A DNA stretch of 64,000 nt from Dactylosporangium fulvum (GTDB lineage: Bacteria > Actinomycetota > Actinomycetes > Mycobacteriales > Micromonosporaceae): contig NZ_CP073720.1 of the NCBI RefSeq assembly GCF_025137375.1, positions 9,386,501-9,450,500 on the forward strand, in the 5' to 3' direction. Position 1 is the stretch's first letter. Each line of letters begins with the position of its first letter. Shown here one piece after another: positions 1 to 8,040 of this stretch. The translations under genes were made by a program, and so were the position numbers. The notes beneath the pieces were generated by a model. It was not told the origin of the DNA and ran no database searches. It worked only from the letters and a program-made list of their open reading frames with translations.

Positions 1-279
1 CGTGGCCGGGGCGCGATGCTGGCGATGGAGATCGTCGTGCCGGGCTCGGCCGCGCCGGGCGCGCTGACGGCCGAGCGGGTGCACGGCCGGGGTGCCCCGC
101 TGGGCGCGACCCCGGATCCCGCGCGGACGGCAGCGATCCAGAAGGCGGCGCACGAGGCGGGCCTGCTGCTGCTGACCTGCGGCACGCACAGCAACGTGAT
201 CCGCTTCCTCCCGCCGCTGGTGATGGACGACACGACCCTGAAGCAAGCCCTGACCCTGCTGAAGTCAGCGCTCGGATGA
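1..279 (+). CDS. gabT: 4-aminobutyrate aminotransferase, C-terminal fragment
   Basis: The last 92 residues of a class III (PLP) aminotransferase; the gene starts left of the window and the frame is open from base 1. The opening RGRGAMLAMEIVV and the later GLLLLTCGTHSNVIRFLPPL match the C-terminal small domain of GabT-type enzymes, which transfer the amino group of GABA to 2-oxoglutarate to give succinate semialdehyde. The PLP lysine lies outside the window, so activity cannot be judged here. GABA catabolism fits the polyamine genes that follow, but the gene is convergent with its neighbour and separated by a palindromic repeat, so it is not in their operon. Confidence 0.9.
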   Translation, partial: RGRGAMLAMEIVVPGSAAPGALTAERVHGRGAPLGATPDPARTAAIQKAAHEAGLLLLTCGTHSNVIRFLPPLVMDDTTLKQALTLLKSALG

Positions 280-299
280 CGACCGCGCCCCTTTCACGC

Positions 300-368
300 G
301 ATCTTGGAGTTGTGGTCCTGACTATTTCGGTTTATGTCGGACAAGTTAGGGACCACAACTCCAAGATC
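300..368. repeat. Palindromic repeat family A, copy 1
   Basis: A perfect 19-bp inverted repeat, GATCTTGGAGTTGTGGTCC at 300-318 and its complement at 350-368, around a 31-nt loop (319-349). It sits between convergent gabT and the DUF559 gene. The stop codon of the latter (367-369) overlaps the right arm. The loop is almost identical to those of the copies at 1306 and 43787 once orientation is corrected, which a plain terminator would not require. Confidence 0.9.
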
Positions 369-1203
369 ACGAAAGGAGGGAGCGGACCGTCGACAGCAGC
401 GCGGCCGGATGCTTGTACAGGTCGTCCGCCGTAAAGTAGCGCATGACCCATCCCCGGTCGGCCAGCCAGTTCATCCGGGTGCGATCCCGACGGAAGGTCA
501 TAGGCTCGAGGTGTGAGGCGCCGTCGTACTCCAGGCCCACGCGATGCCGCGGATAGGCTAGGTCCAGGCGATACCGGCCCACTCCCTCGTCGTCAAGAAT
601 CCAGAACTGCGGCTCGGGCGACGGCAACTTGCCGTCGAACAGCATCAATCTGAGGTGGCTCTCCTGAGCGCACGCCGCGCGGCCGTCCGCGAGCGGGACG
701 AGTTCCCGCGCCTGCCGCACGCCTTTCAGGCCGGAGTGCCGACATACCTCGCCGGCCAAGTCGGCGGCATCGCAGACGCCGACACGCAATGCCGCATCCA
801 GCGTGGCGATCGCATCGAGTCGCCGTTGCAGTTTCGCCAGGTCGATGGCAGCGCGGGCGGGCGGAACGACCGGGATACCGCCGATCAGCACAGGGTCGAG
901 GACCGGAACAACGGCCTCATGGGTCACGACGCCGCTGATCTCGGGCCGCGCGAGGCCTGCAGGCACCATGACGTGCACCCGGTCAGGCTGTCCCGCAAAG
1001 CCGTAGACGTGGGCCGCCGACCAGTGGCTCAGCAGGACGTCGTCAGGTAGCCGCAGGAACAGTGCCCTGAGCTCGGTCATCGAGCTCGCGTCGCCTCCGA
1101 GGTAAACGCCACGCGTAACGCGCACCAGGGCACCGTCACGGACGCGCGGACGTGTCAAGCCACGATCCAACAGGTATCGATACGGGTAAAGGATCCCGGA
1201 CAT
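367..1203 (-). CDS. AbiEi-like/DUF559 nuclease-fold protein
   Basis: A 278-residue protein. Residues 1-60 resemble the winged-helix N-terminus of AbiEi-type antitoxin/regulator proteins (YPYRYLLDRGLTRPRVRDG then RGVYLG). Residues ~175-278 look like a DUF559/Vsr-type PD-(D/E)XK nuclease domain: E181 in AQESHLRLML, D214 in YRLDLAYP, E225 and D227 in VGLEYDGASH, then RRDRTRMNWLADRGW. Proteins of this layout are common in actinobacteria with no settled role; anti-invader or DNA-repair functions are guesses. An ATG 12 nt upstream (1215) is an alternative start and neither has a clear Shine-Dalgarno. The gene lies between two inverted copies of repeat family A, its stop codon falls inside one of them, and no partner toxin gene is adjacent. 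Confidence 0.75.
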   Translation of the reverse strand: MSGILYPYRYLLDRGLTRPRVRDGALVRVTRGVYLGGDASSMTELRALFLRLPDDVLLSHWSAAHVYGFAGQPDRVHVMVPAGLARPEISGVVTHEAVVPVLDPVLIGGIPVVPPARAAIDLAKLQRRLDAIATLDAALRVGVCDAADLAGEVCRHSGLKGVRQARELVPLADGRAACAQESHLRLMLFDGKLPSPEPQFWILDDEGVGRYRLDLAYPRHRVGLEYDGASHLEPMTFRRDRTRMNWLADRGWVMRYFTADDLYKHPAALLSTVRSLLS

Positions 1204-1251
1204 GACCGAAAGCATTCCGCGACACCGCACGTTCCGCTGACACCCCGACAC

Positions 1252-1287
1252 CCTCCTGTGGACAACACCTCTCCTGTGGACAACCCC
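1252..1287. repeat. 18-bp direct repeat with DnaA-box-like 9-mers
   Basis: CTCCTGTGGACAAC occurs twice with 18-bp spacing. Each copy contains TGTGGACAA (1257-1265 and 1275-1283), the complement of TTGTCCACA, the form preferred by DnaA in high-GC actinobacteria. The repeat is just upstream of the DUF559 gene. Two boxes alone do not make an origin, and no dnaA or dnaN gene is nearby. Confidence 0.5.
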
Positions 1288-1301
1288 CGCCCCTCTCAGG
1301 T

Positions 1302-1378
1302 GCGCGATCTTGGAGTTGTGGTCCCTAACTTGTCCGACATAAACGGAAATAGTCAGGACCACAACTCCAAGATCGCGC
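1302..1378. repeat. Palindromic repeat family A, copy 2 (inverted relative to copy 1)
   Basis: Arms at 1306-1324 and 1356-1374 are the same 19-bp sequence as copy 1. GCGC at 1302-1305 and at 1375-1378 extends the stem to 23 bp. The loop (1325-1355) is the reverse complement of the copy 1 loop with one base changed, so the element lies in the opposite orientation. It separates the 3' end of the agmatinase-like gene from the 5' side of the DUF559 gene. Confidence 0.9.
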
Positions 1379-1436
1379 AACGGGGGTACGGGAGCGGAGC
1401 GGGGGCGCGGGAGCGGGGCGCGGAGCGGCGGGTGGG

Positions 1437-2438
1437 TCAGCGGCCGTCGAGTAGCGGCTGACGGGGATCCCAGGCGTCGCCCCTCCGGCGGCGGGCCAGC
1501 GCCGACAGCGCCTCCAGGACCACGCGGTTGGCCAGGTAGGCGGTGATCTCGGCGTGGTCGTAGGGCGGGCTGACCTCGACGACGTCCACGCCGACGATCG
1601 GCAGCTCGTAGCAGCACCGGCGTACCGCGTCGAGGAGCTGGCGCGCGGTCAGGCCACCCGGCTCCGGCGTCCCCGTGCCGGGTGCCATCCCGGGGTCCAC
1701 CACGTCGACGTCGACCGACAGGAACACGCCGTCGCAGTCGTCCACCGCGATGCCGAACGCCTCGGTCAGGCACTCGTCCAGCCCACGGGCGACGATCTCG
1801 GTCATCTCGTACGACCGCATCCGCTGCTGCGCCATCCAGTCCAGCGTCGCCGGGCCGGGCCAGTAGCCGCGCAGGCCGATCTGCAGGAAGCGGTCGCCGC
1901 GGACGGCGCCCGACTCGATCAGGCGGCGCATCGGCTGGCCGTGGCCGACCAGGGAGCCGAACTCGGTGTCGCCGGTGTCGGCGTGCGCGTCGAAGTGCAC
2001 CATCGACACCCGGCCGAAGCCGATCTTGCGGGCCACGCCCGTGGCGTCCGGCCACGCGATCGTGTGGTCGCCGCCGAGGATCACCGGGATCGCGCTGGAG
2101 GACGCCACAGCGTGTACCGCATCCTCCAGTGCCTTGACCGAGCGCACCGCGTCGCCGGAGAACATCTCGACGTCGCCCGCGTCGAGGACCCGGAGGTCCT
2201 GCAGCGCGTCGACCCGCAGCGCCAGCGACGGGCGGGAGCCGTCGTGCGGGAGGTAACAGGCCTGCCGGATCGCCTGCGGGCCGAAGCGCGTGCCGGGCCG
2301 GTGCGACGTGCCGCCGTCGAACGGCGCGCCGACGATGACGACGTCGGCATCCGCGTAGGAGGCCGGGTCGGCCAGGTCGCAGGGCGGCACGCCGAGAAAC
2401 GTGATGTCCGGGCCGAACATCGCGCCATATCTGGTCAT
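1437..2438 (-). CDS. speB: Agmatinase-family ureohydrolase
   Basis: A 333-residue ureohydrolase. Manganese ligands are visible at H125 (GGDHT), D150/H152/D154 (HFDAHAD) and D243/D245 (SVDVDVVDPG). Family members hydrolyse guanidino compounds such as agmatine or guanidinobutyrate, releasing urea. The neighbouring polyamine transporter favours agmatine to putrescine, but the exact substrate cannot be read from sequence. The ATG at 2438 overlaps the stop of the upstream gene (ATGA) and follows AGGAGA at a good distance. It is the last gene of the potD-potA-potB-potC-dehydrogenase-speB operon, and repeat copy 2 follows its stop. Confidence 0.88.
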   Translation of the reverse strand: MTRYGAMFGPDITFLGVPPCDLADPASYADADVVIVGAPFDGGTSHRPGTRFGPQAIRQACYLPHDGSRPSLALRVDALQDLRVLDAGDVEMFSGDAVRSVKALEDAVHAVASSSAIPVILGGDHTIAWPDATGVARKIGFGRVSMVHFDAHADTGDTEFGSLVGHGQPMRRLIESGAVRGDRFLQIGLRGYWPGPATLDWMAQQRMRSYEMTEIVARGLDECLTEAFGIAVDDCDGVFLSVDVDVVDPGMAPGTGTPEPGGLTARQLLDAVRRCCYELPIVGVDVVEVSPPYDHAEITAYLANRVVLEALSALARRRRGDAWDPRQPLLDGR

Positions 2439-3640
2439 TTCTCCTGCATACCCCACGGTGAGCCGTACCCGGTGAGCAGGTCCAGGAACGGGCGGGCCGG
2501 CAGGGCCTCCGGGCCCAGGACGCCGGTGCCGGACCAGGTGCCGGCCGCCAGCAGTTCCAGGGCCACGATCGGGTTGATGGCCGTCTGCCAGACCACGGCC
2601 TGCGAGCCGTACTCCCGCATCGACCAGGCGTTGTCCACGACGTGGTAGAGGTACGTGGCCCGGGGGCGGCCGTCCTTGCCCAGGCCGGTCACGTAGGTGC
2701 CGGCGCACGTCTTGCCGTGCATGCGGTCGCCGAGCGTTGCCGGGTCGGGCAGGCACGCGGCGACGACGTCGCGCGGCGAGATCTCGATGCTGCCCACGCG
2801 CACCTTCTTCGTGGTGTCCAGGCCGAGCTTGTGCAGCGTCTTGAGGACCTCGATGAACTCGTCGCCCAGGCCGTACTTGAAGGTGACCCGCCGTGCGTCG
2901 ACCCAGCGCGGGATGAGCAGGACCTCCTCGTGCTCGACGTTGACGCACTCGACCGGGCCGATGCCCTCCGGGAAGTCGAACAGCTCCGGCTCCGAGAACG
3001 GCATCGTGACGTACCAACCCCGGTCCTTCTCATAGATGACCGGCGGGTTGAGGCACTCCTCGATCGTCGTCCAGATCGAGAACGACGGCGCGAACTCGTA
3101 GCCGTCGACCACCAGGTTGCCGCCGTCGCGGACGCCGACGTCGTGCACCTCGGCGAACAGTTCGTCGGCCGCGTAGCGGGCGAAGACGTCGGACAGCCCC
3201 GGCTCGACGCCGATACCGACGAGCGCCAGCCGGTCCGCGGCCTCCCACTTGTCGGCGGCGGCGAACTGCTCGTCGCCGAGCTTCACCCCGGTCAGCTCGT
3301 ACGGCCGCGAGGGATGGGGCTTCGACAGGGACATCGCCATGTCGAGGTAGTCGGCGCCGCCGGCGAGGGCGCCGTCGAAGATCGGCATGACGAACCGGGG
3401 ATCGACGGCGTTGAGCACGTGGGTGACCGTCCGCGCCCGGCAGAGGGCCGCCACGGCGGGAGCCGAGGAGGCGTCGAGCTGGACCGCGCTGAAGCGCGGG
3501 TCGTCCACGGCCGCGACGGCGGCGACAGCGCGCTCCAGCGAGTAGTCCGCGACCACACAGTGCTCGAAGAACGAGCGGCGGGCGGCGATGCGTACGGCGG
3601 CAGAGCCGACGCCGCCGGCGCCGACGATCAGCAGACGCAT
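2435..3640 (-). CDS. Saccharopine dehydrogenase-family oxidoreductase
   Basis: A 401-residue NAD(P)-dependent enzyme with an N-terminal Rossmann motif (LLIVGAGGVGSAAV), of the saccharopine dehydrogenase family. Known relatives include lysine-forming saccharopine dehydrogenase and carboxynorspermidine dehydrogenase, which reductively condenses a diamine with an aldehyde in polyamine synthesis. Its place between a polyamine-type ABC transporter (5-nt gap to potC) and an agmatinase (ATGA overlap) makes an amine-related role more likely than lysine breakdown; this is inference. The ATG at 3640 is preceded by GAAAGG at somewhat long spacing, within the end of potC. Confidence 0.8.
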   Translation of the reverse strand: MRLLIVGAGGVGSAAVRIAARRSFFEHCVVADYSLERAVAAVAAVDDPRFSAVQLDASSAPAVAALCRARTVTHVLNAVDPRFVMPIFDGALAGGADYLDMAMSLSKPHPSRPYELTGVKLGDEQFAAADKWEAADRLALVGIGVEPGLSDVFARYAADELFAEVHDVGVRDGGNLVVDGYEFAPSFSIWTTIEECLNPPVIYEKDRGWYVTMPFSEPELFDFPEGIGPVECVNVEHEEVLLIPRWVDARRVTFKYGLGDEFIEVLKTLHKLGLDTTKKVRVGSIEISPRDVVAACLPDPATLGDRMHGKTCAGTYVTGLGKDGRPRATYLYHVVDNAWSMREYGSQAVVWQTAINPIVALELLAAGTWSGTGVLGPEALPARPFLDLLTGYGSPWGMQEK

Positions 3641-3645
3641 GGATA

Positions 3646-4452
3646 TCAAGCCTTTCGGCGCAGGCGTGGCAACTGTCCGAGGAGGACGACGAGGAAGGAG
3701 ATGACAAACATGGCGGTGCCGATCACGTTGATCTGCGGCGGGATGCCGCGCTGTGAGGCGCCCCAGACGTACATCGGGAACGTGACGACGCTGCCGGAGT
3801 TGAAGTTGGTGACGATGAAGTCGTCGAACGACAGCGAGAACGACAGCAGCGCCGCGGCCACGATGCCCGGCATGACCAGGGGCAGCGTGATCCGCAGGAA
3901 GGTCTGCGTCTCGTTGGCGTAGAGGTCCATCGCGGCCTCCTGCAGCCGCGGGTCGAGGCCGGCGAGGCGGGCCTTGACGGTGACGACGACAAACGACAGG
4001 CAGAACATGACGTGGGCGATCACGACGGTCCAGAAGCCCAGCGGCACCCCGGACGCGACGAACAGCGCCAGCAGCGACGACCCCATCACGATCTCCGGGG
4101 TGGCCATCGGCAGGAAGATGAGCGTGTTGGTCGCGGCGCGGCCGCGGAAACGGTGGCGGGCCAGGGCGAACGACATCAGCGTGCCGAGGATCGTCGCGCC
4201 GAGCGTGGCGAGCAGCGCGATGCCGATGCTCAGCCAGAACGCGTGACCGATGCCGGCGGCGCCGAACGGGTTCGCCCAGTGGTCCCACGTGAACTTGTAG
4301 TTCTGCAGGGTGTAGGGGGCGTTGCGGCCGGCGTCGCGGAACGACATGGCGGCGACCACGGCGATCGGCACGAAGAGGTACAGCAGGACGAGCAGGCCGA
4401 CCGCCATGACCCAGTGGTCGGCGAGGTAGCGGCGGACGCGGTAGAGCATCAC
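3646..4452 (-). CDS. potC: Spermidine/putrescine-type ABC transporter permease
   Basis: A 268-residue inner-membrane permease of the PotC type with about six membrane spans: one near residues 15-35, then a block from ~70 to the C-terminus. The cytoplasmic EAA loop is recognisable as LQEAAMDLYANETQTFLRI. It pairs with the PotB-like permease and the PotA-like ATPase to import a polyamine or similar cation. The start is either the GTG at 4452, overlapping the potB stop, or the ATG one codon later at 4449. Transported substrate is not certain; polyamine is the family default. Confidence 0.87.
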   Translation of the reverse strand: MMLYRVRRYLADHWVMAVGLLVLLYLFVPIAVVAAMSFRDAGRNAPYTLQNYKFTWDHWANPFGAAGIGHAFWLSIGIALLATLGATILGTLMSFALARHRFRGRAATNTLIFLPMATPEIVMGSSLLALFVASGVPLGFWTVVIAHVMFCLSFVVVTVKARLAGLDPRLQEAAMDLYANETQTFLRITLPLVMPGIVAAALLSFSLSFDDFIVTNFNSGSVVTFPMYVWGASQRGIPPQINVIGTAMFVISFLVVLLGQLPRLRRKA

Positions 4453-5354
4453 AGCACCTCATCCGTGCCGGCGCGGCGGACGTAGACGAAGACCAGCACG
4501 AGGATCGCCGCCATCAGCGTGAACGACAGCGCGGCGGCGGCGGGGTAATCGCCCACCCGAAGGAACTTCGACTGGATGACGTTGCCGATCATGTACTGCC
4601 GGTTCGTCCCGAGCAGTTGCGCGTTGATGTAATCGCCGGCGGCGGGGATGAACGTGAGCAACGTGCCGGCCACGACACCGGGCATCGACAGCGGCAGCAC
4701 GACCCGGGTGAACCGGGACACCGGCCGGGCGTAGAGGTCGCCGGCCGCCTCGATGAGCCGTGGGTCGAGCTTCTCCAGGCTGGCGTAGAGCGGCAGCACC
4801 ATGAACGGCAGGAAGTTGTAGACCAGGCCGGCGATCACGGCGGGGGTCGTCGCCAGGAGCCGGCCGTCGGGCAGCGGCACGTGCAGCGCGGTGAGCGCCG
4901 ACACGACCGGGCCCCCGTCGGAGAGGATCACCTTCCACGCCAGCGTGCGGATCAGGAAGCTGGTGAAGAAGGGCGCGATCACGCAGATGAGCAGGAGGCT
5001 CTTCCACCGGCCGCCCTTAAGCGCGATCGCGTAGGCCAGCGGATAGCCGATGACCAGGCAGATGACGGTCGTGAGCGCGGCGTAGCCGATCGAGCGGCCG
5101 AAGTGCGGCAGGTACTCCTGGACCGCGTCGGCGTAGTTGCCGAAGGCCCAGGTCATCGCGTAGCCCTCCTCCAGCGACCCCTCCGGGTCGTAGAGGCTGG
5201 TCGCGAACAACTGCACGGCGGGGATGGCGAAGAAGACGATCAGCCAGAGGCCGCCGGGGAGCAGCAGGAGGTACGGCAGCCACTTCTTCCGCGGCTTCTC
5301 GAGCTTGACCGGCTTGGTCGGCGTGGTCGACCCGACGTGCCCCAACGCGCTCAT
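4449..5354 (-). CDS. potB: Spermidine/putrescine-type ABC transporter permease
   Basis: A 301-residue permease of the PotB type. A basic N-terminus (residues 1-25) is followed by a first span (~LPYLLLLPGGLWLIVFFAIP), a large external loop and five more spans. The EAA motif region is LIEAAGDLYARPVSRFTRV. The ATG at 5354 overlaps the potA stop codon (ATGA), so translation is coupled. It forms the permease heterodimer with the next gene. Confidence 0.88.
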   Translation of the reverse strand: MSALGHVGSTTPTKPVKLEKPRKKWLPYLLLLPGGLWLIVFFAIPAVQLFATSLYDPEGSLEEGYAMTWAFGNYADAVQEYLPHFGRSIGYAALTTVICLVIGYPLAYAIALKGGRWKSLLLICVIAPFFTSFLIRTLAWKVILSDGGPVVSALTALHVPLPDGRLLATTPAVIAGLVYNFLPFMVLPLYASLEKLDPRLIEAAGDLYARPVSRFTRVVLPLSMPGVVAGTLLTFIPAAGDYINAQLLGTNRQYMIGNVIQSKFLRVGDYPAAAALSFTLMAAILVLVFVYVRRAGTDEVL

Positions 5355-6505
5355 GCCGACACTTCCTCCGCGTCCACGACCGGCGCCTGGGTCTCGTTCG
5401 CCGGCCGGGAGAGCAGGAAGGCGTGCTCGGGCCGCCAGGAGACGGTCACCTCGCTGGCCACCGCCAGCGGCGCGGCCACGCCCGAGTTGGGCACGAACAC
5501 GGTCAGCTCGTCCCCCCACGGCGCCCGCACCAGGTACTGCGTGCTGACGCCCATGTAGGAGGAGTCGGTCACGATGCCGCGCACCCCCTGGTGGCCGGCC
5601 AGCACCTCGGTGCCGACGTGCAGTTTCTCCGGGCGGACGCCGAGCCAGACCGTCCCGTCGGCGGCGCGGGCTCGCGCGGCCGGCACGGAGTAACGGCCGC
5701 CGTACGCCTCGACGAGCACGTCGTCGCCGCTGCGCCCGGTGACGGTCGCGGCGAGGAGGTTGGACTGGCCGAGGAAGTTCGCGACGAAGGCGGTGCCGGG
5801 GAAGTCGTACATGTCGACGGGCGTGCCGAGCTGCTCGATCTTCCCCGCGTTCATCACCGCGACCGTGTCGGCCATGGTCATGGCCTCCTCCTGGTCGTGG
5901 GTGACGTGGACGAACGTGATGCCGACCTCGGTCTGGATCCGCTTGAGCTCCACCTGCATCTGGCGGCGCAGCTTGAGGTCGAGCGCACCGAGCGGCTCGT
6001 CGAGCAGCAACACCTGCGGGTGGTTGATGAGCGCCCGCGCCAGCGCGACGCGCTGCTGCTGGCCGCCGGAGAGCTGGGCCGGCTTGCGCCTGCCGAAGCC
6101 GTCCATCTCGACCAGGTGGAGCATCCGCTCCACCTGGTCGGCGTACTGCTTCACGCCGCGGCGGCGCAGGCCGAACGCGACGTTGTCCGCGATGGTGAGG
6201 TGCGGGAAGAGGGCGTAGGACTGGAACACCGTGTTGACCGGCCGCTTGTAGGGCCGCAGCCGGGTCACGTCCTGGTCGTCGAGCAGCACCCGGCCGGCTG
6301 TCGGCTCTTCGAGGCCCGCGATCATCCGCAGGGTGGTCGTCTTGCCGCACCCGGACGCGCCGAGCAGAGCGAAGAACGAGCCCTTGGGCACCGTGAGGGT
6401 CAGGTCGTCGACCGCCGTGAAGGATCCGAACCGCTTTGTCATGCCGACCAGGTGGAGGTCGGCACCGCTGGCGCCGGCCTCTTCGCTCCGTTTCGAATCG
6501 GTCAT
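5351..6505 (-). CDS. potA: Polyamine-type ABC transporter ATP-binding protein
   Basis: A 384-residue ATPase. Walker A is GASGCGKT (49-56), the signature LSGGQ (145-149) and Walker B VLLLDE (165-170). A C-terminal TOBE-type extension of about 150 residues is typical of PotA/FbpC/UgpC ATPases. It powers the PotBC permease. The ATG at 6505 lies three bases after the potD stop (6509-6511). Overlapping starts and stops show one polycistronic message from potD to speB. Confidence 0.92.
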   Translation of the reverse strand: MTDSKRSEEAGASGADLHLVGMTKRFGSFTAVDDLTLTVPKGSFFALLGASGCGKTTTLRMIAGLEEPTAGRVLLDDQDVTRLRPYKRPVNTVFQSYALFPHLTIADNVAFGLRRRGVKQYADQVERMLHLVEMDGFGRRKPAQLSGGQQQRVALARALINHPQVLLLDEPLGALDLKLRRQMQVELKRIQTEVGITFVHVTHDQEEAMTMADTVAVMNAGKIEQLGTPVDMYDFPGTAFVANFLGQSNLLAATVTGRSGDDVLVEAYGGRYSVPAARARAADGTVWLGVRPEKLHVGTEVLAGHQGVRGIVTDSSYMGVSTQYLVRAPWGDELTVFVPNSGVAAPLAVASEVTVSWRPEHAFLLSRPANETQAPVVDAEEVSA

Positions 6506-6508
6506 GTG

Positions 6509-7828
6509 TCAGGCTCCGGAAACCGCTTCGAACTTCTCGGCGAACTTCTTGTCCTCGGCCTCGGTCAAGGGCTTGAAGGCGTGGACCTTACCGAGGGTGG
6601 CCGTGTCGGGGAAGATCAGCGCATTGTCGGCCAGGTCGGGGTCGATCTGCTGCATGGCTTCCTGCGCACCCTGCACCGGGCAGATGTAGTTGACGTAGGC
6701 GGCCAGTTCCGCGGCGACCTTGGGGTCGTAGTAGTAGTCGATGAGCTGCTCGACGTTGGCCTTGTGGGTCGCCGTGGACGGGATGAGAATGTTGTCCGAC
6801 CACAGCATCAGGCCCGACTCCGGCGTGACGAACTTGATGTTCTCGTCCTCGGCGGCGAGTTGGATGATGTCACCGGACCACGCGACACACGCGGCGAGGT
6901 CGCCTTTGGCGAGGTCCTCCTTGTAGTCGTTGCCGGTGAACTTGCGGATCTGGCCGGAGTCGACGGCCTTCTTGATCTTCTCGATGCCCGCGTCGAAGTC
7001 GGCCTCCGAGACGTTGGCGGGGTCCTTGCCCATCGCGAGCAGGACCAGGCCCATCGTGTCGCGCATCTCCGAGAGCACGGCGACCTTGCCCTTGAGGTCG
7101 GAGCGGGTCAGCAGCTCGTCGACGGTGCGGATCTCCTTGGTGACCTTGGCGTTGTAGGCCAGGCCGGTGAGGCCGGACTGCCACGGCGCGGCGTGGTTCA
7201 TGTCCTTGTCCCACGGCCGGTTCCGCAGCGTGGCGAGAACGTTCTTGGTGTAGTTCGGGGTCTTGCTGTTGTCGAACGGCTGGACCCAGCCGAGGCCGAC
7301 GACCCGCGACGCCATCCAGTCGGTGAGCACCATGATGTCGCGATCGATGGACTGGCAGGCCTGCAACTGGTTGCGGACCTTGCCGAAGAACTCGTTGTTG
7401 TCGTTGACGTCTTCGTTGTACGAGACCGTGATGCCGGTCTTCGACTGGAACGCGTCGAGCGTCGGGCGCTTCTTCTCGTCGTTCTCGTCGACGTCCATGT
7501 AGAGCGGCCAGTTCGAGAAGTTGATCTTCTTCTCGGTCGCCGACACGTCGGTGCCGACACAGGCCGGGCTACCGCTGGCTTCCGGCTTCTTCACGGGCTT
7601 TGTGCCACATGCCGCCAGCGCACCACCGGTCGCCATGAAGGCACCACCGGCGAGCAGGCCACGCATGAGATTCCGGCGGGAGAGTCCGGTCGCGTTCAGG
7701 AGGGCGGCCGCTTCTGGAGAGAGCGGCGGGCGAGAGGGTTTTCGCACGGGGGCTCCTACGGATCTCAGTGTCGGTGCAGACTCGTTGGGGGGCGATGACC
7801 GACGACTGATCCTGACACGCTGTGCCAT
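6509..7828 (-). CDS. potD: Polyamine-type ABC transporter substrate-binding lipoprotein
   Basis: A periplasmic-binding-protein-type solute receptor of about 439 residues (PotD/PotF class), with INFSNWPLYMDVD opening the mature domain and a C-terminal IDYYYDPKVAAELAAYVNY region. The signal is unusual in being preceded by ~50 residues: a twin-arginine motif SRRNLMRGLL is followed by a lipobox ending in ALAAC. Export by Tat and lipid anchoring are therefore likely. The start is the ATG at 7828 or the GTG at 7831; neither has a clear Shine-Dalgarno, so a shorter N-terminus is possible. It is the first gene of the leftward operon, divergent from the Lrp regulator. Confidence 0.87.
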   Translation of the reverse strand: MAQRVRISRRSSPPNESAPTLRSVGAPVRKPSRPPLSPEAAALLNATGLSRRNLMRGLLAGGAFMATGGALAACGTKPVKKPEASGSPACVGTDVSATEKKINFSNWPLYMDVDENDEKKRPTLDAFQSKTGITVSYNEDVNDNNEFFGKVRNQLQACQSIDRDIMVLTDWMASRVVGLGWVQPFDNSKTPNYTKNVLATLRNRPWDKDMNHAAPWQSGLTGLAYNAKVTKEIRTVDELLTRSDLKGKVAVLSEMRDTMGLVLLAMGKDPANVSEADFDAGIEKIKKAVDSGQIRKFTGNDYKEDLAKGDLAACVAWSGDIIQLAAEDENIKFVTPESGLMLWSDNILIPSTATHKANVEQLIDYYYDPKVAAELAAYVNYICPVQGAQEAMQQIDPDLADNALIFPDTATLGKVHAFKPLTEAEDKKFAEKFEAVSGA

Positions 7829-7831
7829 CAC

Positions 7832-8040
7832 TCACAAGGGATTCCGTCGTCACGATCGAGCCGCACAACGAAAAGCGCTATGCGATCAACGCGGGGTCAC
7901 GGTCGTCATCCCGCTGAAACAGGCCGGCCCGGTCCGTCACGGCTCCCCACACACTCAAGCGGATCACGATTCCGTAGATCGCTCGTTTATCGGCCATGGA
8001 ATTAGTTGCCAACAGGTAGTCCTTGGGCAAGAATCCACAT
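7832..8040. promoter_or_regulatory. Divergent control region between potD and lrp operons
   Basis: About 210 bp separates the two divergent operons and must hold both promoters. Its AT-richer part lies next to the regulator start (7965-8020). Lrp/AsnC proteins usually act on their own divergent targets, so operators are expected here. I could not define a convincing repeat or -10/-35 pair by eye. Confidence 0.4.

Noticed and set aside
300-368. Family A copies can be read as a 23-codon open peptide (DLGVVVL...DHNSKI), and several changes between copies are synonymous or conservative.
   Set aside because: Copy 3 is not a multiple of three in length, no start codon or RBS precedes the copies, and a palindrome in GC-rich DNA easily stays open. 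I treat it as a DNA/RNA element.
1252-1287. Replication origin.
   Set aside because: Only two DnaA-like boxes, no AT-rich unwinding region and no dnaA/dnaN nearby.
1204-2055. In-frame extension of the DUF559 reading frame far upstream, through repeat copy 2 and into the agmatinase gene.
   Set aside because: The extension is Arg/Pro-rich antisense of the agmatinase gene; the protein family begins near residue 1 of the 1203 start.
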